Source of the DNA: Phascolarctobacterium sp.
GTDB taxonomy: Bacteria > Bacillota > Negativicutes > Acidaminococcales > Acidaminococcaceae
DNA length: 64,000 nucleotides
Direction of reading: 5' to 3'
Assembly: GCA_003150755.1 (NCBI GenBank)
Contig: QAMT01000013.1
Location: 211,382-275,381 of the forward strand
Shown: piece by piece, positions 60,297 through 64,000 of the stretch
How the letters are laid out: each line of letters starts with the position of its first letter
How positions within the stretch are numbered: position 1 is the first letter of the stretch
Made by a program: the position numbers and the translations under genes
Notes under the pieces: generated by a model
What the model was told of the DNA's origin: nothing
What the model saw: only the letters and a program-made list of their open reading frames with translations
Database searches by the model: none

Positions 60297-61013
60297 TCAG
60301 TTTAATGCAAACACAACCTGCACACGCGCGTTTAATTTGATTTTGCCCGGTGCAAGTTCCGTCGCTGCTTCGTCCGCCATCGGCGCGCTGCTTCTTAACT
60401 TATTGGCACCGTAAGCCACAACAGCTGCACCGTCAACGCTGTTTACATCTGCGCTGAGCATACTGCCCAATGTGCGGCTGCCTGCATTGGCAACCACAGC
60501 GGCCTTTTCACGTGCATTTTCTACCGCCGCTGCCAAAAGCTGGCGCTGAACAATGTTTTTGCTGCTTAAAGCAAAGGTTATATTACTGATATTGGTTGCG
60601 CCTGCTTTAACGGTGTTATCAATCACCTGAGAAAGTTTATCCAAATCTTTAACGGTTATCTGCATTGAAGAATTAAGCATATATTTATCAGGCGTGCGTT
60701 TGCCGTCACGGTCAATCCTGTAATTCTGGTGCAGGTAATAACCGGTATTTTTCAAATCGTTATCGGTAATAGCAAGACCCAGCAGTGACCTGCGTATCTG
60801 CTGCGCGATTTTGGCTTCTTCGGCACGTGCCGTTTCAGCGTCGTCCGCAGCAACGTTAATACCAATATCGACATATGCCATATCAGGAGCAACCTCCTGC
60901 TCCGCCATGCCATTTACCGCAATGGTATTCGGTTCTGCCGCAGCTGCCAGATTAGTACCGGCAACGCTGAAAACTAAAAACGCGGCTGCCAGCAATGATG
61001 TAATTTTTTTCAT
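60297..61013 (-). CDS. SIMPL domain-containing periplasmic protein (DUF541)
   Basis: 238 residues. Signal peptide MKKITSLLAAAFLVFSVAG ending AAAAE; then IAVNGMAEQEVAPDMAYVDIGI, the SIMPL start, and KLSQVIDNTVKAGATNISNITFAL, the conserved core. E. coli YggE and Brucella BP26 belong here; linked to oxidative stress or outer-surface antigenicity. GGAGG lies 8 nt before ATG 61013; a longer frame reads through it. Confidence 0.9.
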   Translation of the reverse strand: MKKITSLLAAAFLVFSVAGTNLAAAAEPNTIAVNGMAEQEVAPDMAYVDIGINVAADDAETARAEEAKIAQQIRRSLLGLAITDNDLKNTGYYLHQNYRIDRDGKRTPDKYMLNSSMQITVKDLDKLSQVIDNTVKAGATNISNITFALSSKNIVQRQLLAAAVENAREKAAVVANAGSRTLGSMLSADVNSVDGAAVVAYGANKLRSSAPMADEAATELAPGKIKLNARVQVVFALN

Positions 61014-61068
61014 ACTAACACCTCCGTTATTTGCCCCTATTATAGACGGCAAATATGTTTTATTTGTG

Positions 61069-62556
61069 TTATTTTACATCCATATTTATTTTATCTTTAA
61101 CTTTTGCAGCTTCGCTGTCATCACTGACGTTTTTCTGCGGGCTGGCGGCGGCATATTTTTTCAGCAACATATTTACAATATTATAATCCGCCATGCTGCC
61201 TGGGCCATCCATACATCCGCGGTCGCAGGCCATGCCTTCAAAATATTCGCAATCCAGTTTGCCATCTTCAAGCTGTTTCACTTCAGTCAGGCAACGCTCT
61301 AAACCGCTGGCATAATGCGTTTTAAGGTTTTTAGCCTGCTCACCTAAAGCATTGACAACTGCCGATTTTACACCGCAGCTAACAGGGAACGAAATACCAT
61401 ACAGCGATGCTTCCGAGCTGAACTCATCAACCTGTAAAGCACCGGCATCAATGCCTGCACCTTCAAGCAGGCAGGCCATTTCTTCAAAAGTCATAGCATA
61501 ATCAATGGCATCTGCATTAGCATAAGCCTCTGCCTTTTTGGCGATGCACGGACCGATAAACACCGTAATTGCCTCTGGATTTATTTCTTTAACATAGCGC
61601 CCGCAAGCCACCATAGGTGATACAGTCTGCGAAATTTTACTTGCAGCGGCAGGAACATGCTTTTTAATCATATTTACAAAAGCCGGACAACAAGAACTTG
61701 TCAGATATTTTTGTTCTGACGGAACTTTCTCTGCCAGTTCTTTTGCTTCATGAGCAGCAGTTAAATCTGCACCGATTGCGACTTCTTTAACGGCAGTAAA
61801 ACCTACTTTCAGCAAGGCTGCTACAACCTGTGCCGGTGTAACCTTTAAACCAAGCTGCCCTACAAAAGAAGGCGCCAATAAAGCATAAACCGGCTTGCCA
61901 GCTTTAATATCCTTTATAACCTGCACAATCGAACTGCGCTCATCAATAGCGCCAAACGGACATGCACTGCGGCAAGCGCCGCACTGTACGCATTTGTTAA
62001 AATCAATTTTGGCTTTTCTATCGGCACCGGCCGTAATTGCACCAAGCACGCAGGCACGTTCACACGGACGGCTGATTTCAATAATTGCGCCATAAGGGCA
62101 GACTTTTTTGCACATGCCGCATTCCACACATTTTGTTTTATCAATATAGGCACGGTTCTGATAAATGGAAATTGCCTTACGCGGGCATTTATTTATACAT
62201 CTATGTGCCACACAATGACGGCAGGCATCTGTAACAAGAAATTTATCAATCGGGCATTTATCGCAAGCCTCCGGCAAAACATCAATGACAGGCAGGCTTC
62301 TGTCTAATGGCTCAGCTAAAGCCTTTTTACTCGCATCGACGATGTTTATGCCGGTATGTAAGCCAAGTGCCATGTCAATCCTGTTCTTTAAAACAGCGCG
62401 CTCCTTATGCACGCAGCAGCGAACGCGCGGAGTATCTTCTGTAACAGTTTGATATAAAATATCATATACATGCTCGGGCAAATTGCCGCTCCATGTAAAT
62501 TTGGCAATATTTTTTAAAACTTCTCGTCTGAATTTGGTTACTTCTGTTAATTCCAT
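61069..62556 (-). CDS. [FeFe]-hydrogenase-like iron-sulfur protein (probable group B)
   Basis: 495 residues. N-terminal cysteine-rich ferredoxin domains: CVECGMCKKVCPYGAI and CVQCGACRSACPFGAI ([4Fe-4S] each) plus CDKCPI...CRHCVAHRCINKCP. The H-cluster domain has SSCCPAF (L1), GPCIAKKAEA (L2) and GMACDRGCMDGPG (L3), with the four cluster cysteines retained; Thr and Trp of the usual TSCCPxW are replaced. This fits group B monomeric enzymes of anaerobes, whose physiological role is unsettled. GAGG lies 9 nt before ATG 62556. Confidence 0.83.
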   Translation of the reverse strand: MELTEVTKFRREVLKNIAKFTWSGNLPEHVYDILYQTVTEDTPRVRCCVHKERAVLKNRIDMALGLHTGINIVDASKKALAEPLDRSLPVIDVLPEACDKCPIDKFLVTDACRHCVAHRCINKCPRKAISIYQNRAYIDKTKCVECGMCKKVCPYGAIIEISRPCERACVLGAITAGADRKAKIDFNKCVQCGACRSACPFGAIDERSSIVQVIKDIKAGKPVYALLAPSFVGQLGLKVTPAQVVAALLKVGFTAVKEVAIGADLTAAHEAKELAEKVPSEQKYLTSSCCPAFVNMIKKHVPAAASKISQTVSPMVACGRYVKEINPEAITVFIGPCIAKKAEAYANADAIDYAMTFEEMACLLEGAGIDAGALQVDEFSSEASLYGISFPVSCGVKSAVVNALGEQAKNLKTHYASGLERCLTEVKQLEDGKLDCEYFEGMACDRGCMDGPGSMADYNIVNMLLKKYAAASPQKNVSDDSEAAKVKDKINMDVK

Positions 62557-62700
62557 TTTCTGCACCTCAACCACAAAGTAATCTACCATAATTGTAAATG
62601 AAAGCAGAAATAAAGGCAAATAAAAAATGCAAATGCCATATATAGAAAATTAAAAATAATGTTTAAAAGGTTAGGACTAAAAATAGATACAAGAAATCAA

Positions 62701-62768
62701 AACCGCCGGCTCAGCCGGCGGTTTGTTCGCCGCTCGAAGCGGCTGGTACAGCTGCATCTCAAGATGCT
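62701..62768. repeat. Hairpin chain at the distal end of the IS200-type element
   Basis: Perfect 10-bp stem AACCGCCGGC/GCCGGCGGTT (62701-62723), then CCGCTCGAAGCGG and GCATCTCAAGATGC (62754-62767). IS200/IS605 elements carry subterminal hairpins instead of inverted terminal repeats, so this may be the right end. Boundaries are not certain. Confidence 0.45.
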
Positions 62769-62826
62769 TGATTTTTATTCGTCAGCTGCAATTACTTTTA
62801 CTCACAGCCCCTCATGAGAGGCTTTT

Positions 62827-63302
62827 TTATTGCTTCTTTTCCACTGGCTTGCCCGTAAACGGGTCGACATACTCTTTCATATTCATTCTGTCCGCTATTA
62901 TATCTTCTGTTATTTGATTTTTTATATACTCCTCTATCTTCTTTGTGTTTTTACCTACTGTATCCACAAAATATCCTCTGCACCAGAAATGCCTGTTCCC
63001 TTACTTATACTTTAAATTGGCATGCCTGTCGAATATCATCAGTGAACTTTTTCCCTTGAGGTATCCTACTATCTGTGACACATTGTACTTCGGTGGTATT
63101 TTTACTAGCATATGTACATAGTCTATGCAGCATTCTGCTTCTATTATTTCTATTTCCTTCCTTTCGCAAAGCATTCTCAATATTCTCCCTATATATCTCT
63201 CCTTAATGCTCCATAGATTTCCCGTCTCCTATACTTTGGTGCAAATACTATATGAAATTTGCAATTCCAGGATGTGTGTGCTAAACTTTCTTTATTATTC
63301 AT
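62827..63302 (-). pseudogene. tnpA: IS200/IS605-type TnpA transposase, disrupted
   Basis: Reading from ATG 63302: NNKESLAHTSWNCKFHIVFA, PKYRRREIYGALRRDI, then a 2-nt insertion shifts frame (GATATATAGGG), after which GRILRMLCERKEIEIIEAE, CCIDYVHMLVKIPPKYNVSQ, IVGYLKGKSSLMIF and RGYFVDTVG follow; a TAA replaces a Tyr codon before GNRHFWCRGYF. The H-x-H-like motif appears as YVHM and the catalytic Tyr region as KNTKKIEEYIKNQ. A Y1 HUH transposase, inactive here. It lies in a region of hairpins next to the rRNA operon. Confidence 0.85.
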
Positions 63303-63373
63303 AAAAAATTCCTCCAATTCTTTTTATAATGCAGCTGACGAACTACATTATTGTATCATTGGAGGAATTTTTC
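63303..63373 (-). promoter_or_regulatory. IS200 leader sequestering the tnpA ribosome binding site
   Basis: AAAAATTCCTCCAA (plus 63304-63317) and its complement TTGGAGGAATTTTT (63359-63372) form a 14-bp stem on the minus strand; one arm contains the GGAGGA site of tnpA. IS200 translation is known to be held down by such a stem-loop. Confidence 0.65.
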
Positions 63374-63395
63374 TTTAATCTAAAGATTTTAATCT

Positions 63396-63412
63396 CACCA
63401 GCATAGCTGGTG
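63396..63412. repeat. Hairpin at the other IS end
   Basis: CACCAGC-ATA-GCTGGTG, perfect 7-bp stem upstream of tnpA; candidate left-end hairpin. Confidence 0.5.
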
Positions 63413-63462
63413 GTTGTTGTTCTTTCGCTCCTTCGTCGCTCAGAACCATCGCTAAAGCATAT

Positions 63463-63501
63463 AAGACAAATAACCCATACCATTAGGTATGGGTTATTTG
63501 T
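63463..63501 (-). terminator. rRNA operon terminator
   Basis: Perfect 14-bp stem AAATAACCCATACC/GGTATGGGTTATTT (63468-63499), followed on the minus strand by GTCTTAT. Confidence 0.8.
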
Positions 63502-63505
63502 CCAA

Positions 63506-63620
63506 CCGGCAGCTATCTATCCTCCCGGGCCGCTTCCAGCCAAGTACTTTCGACGTATAAGGGCTTAACTTCTGTGTTCGGGATGGGAACAGGTGGACCC
63601 CCTTAGCCATTACCACCGGA
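63506..63620 (-). rRNA. rrf: 5S ribosomal RNA
   Basis: Minus strand begins TCCGGTGGTAATGGCTAAGG and holds the universal CCATCCCGAACACAGAAGTTAAG, with the end CTGCCGG pairing to the start. About 115 nt; ends approximate to a few nucleotides. Confidence 0.95.
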
Positions 63621-63683
63621 TATATATATCTTTTTCCTTTTTTCTGAGGCGAACCCTCAAAGCTATATAGAAGAAACTCCAAA

Positions 63684-64000
<317 letters not shown>

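Overview
The window looks like the chromosome of a Negativicutes bacterium (Bacillota with an outer membrane), possibly of the Acidaminococcus/Phascolarctobacterium group. Two things suggest this: Firmicutes-style housekeeping order (phoH-ybeY-cdd-era-recO-glyQS with a T-box; miaB-mutS-mutL-rsmJ-miaA) and, in the same window, a type V autotransporter with a C-terminal outer-membrane beta-barrel. Genus is inference; the partial 23S rRNA at the right edge would settle it.

Layout. 1-1000: 3' part missing cggR with its extended -10 promoter and a CggR-like operator. 1.06-3.8 kb: a DUF4143 ATPase, a HicAB pair whose toxin gene is broken, and a RelE-type pair with a tandem autoregulatory operator. 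3.8-13.9 kb: a surface-glycan cluster on the minus strand; about 3.8-12.1 kb is strikingly AT-rich and looks imported, while the initiating sugar-phosphate transferase at its promoter end has host-like composition. 14.1-21.7 kb: the miaB-mutS-mutL-rsmJ-miaA operon. 22.3-24.6 kb: an autotransporter gene with one frameshift. 24.9-37.4 kb: an exonuclease, a SulP transporter, glyQS behind a T-box, recO, a CNNM/CorC protein, era, cdd, ybeY, phoH, a cyclophilin lipoprotein and a hydrolase. 37.6-39.2 kb: tRNA-Leu(CAA) with a 1.4 kb insert carrying a second DUF4143 ATPase between 58-bp direct repeats. 39.3-50.6 kb: an accessory region with a WYL-regulated AT-rich cassette (HNH/membrane protein, anchored coiled-coil protein, CbxX-type AAA+ ATPase), two XRE regulators, zinc-ribbon membrane proteins and a membrane Ser/Thr kinase facing a small HTH gene. 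50.7-62.6 kb: carboxylesterase, DUF1848, M16C peptidase, a small RHH gene, lepA, rpsT, dinB, a SIMPL protein and an [FeFe]-hydrogenase-like protein. 62.7-63.4 kb: a decayed IS200-type element. 63.5-64 kb: the end of an rRNA operon (5S, partial 23S) on the minus strand.

Two observations stand out. First, a nearly identical ~142-bp module precedes both the glycan initiating transferase gene and the autotransporter gene; in both copies the -35/-10 spacer contains a run of seven Gs, so the two surface structures look co-regulated and possibly phase-variable. Second, the WYL-HNH-coiled-coil-CbxX cassette has the build of an undescribed defence or conflict system. Function there is inference from architecture, not recognition of a named system.
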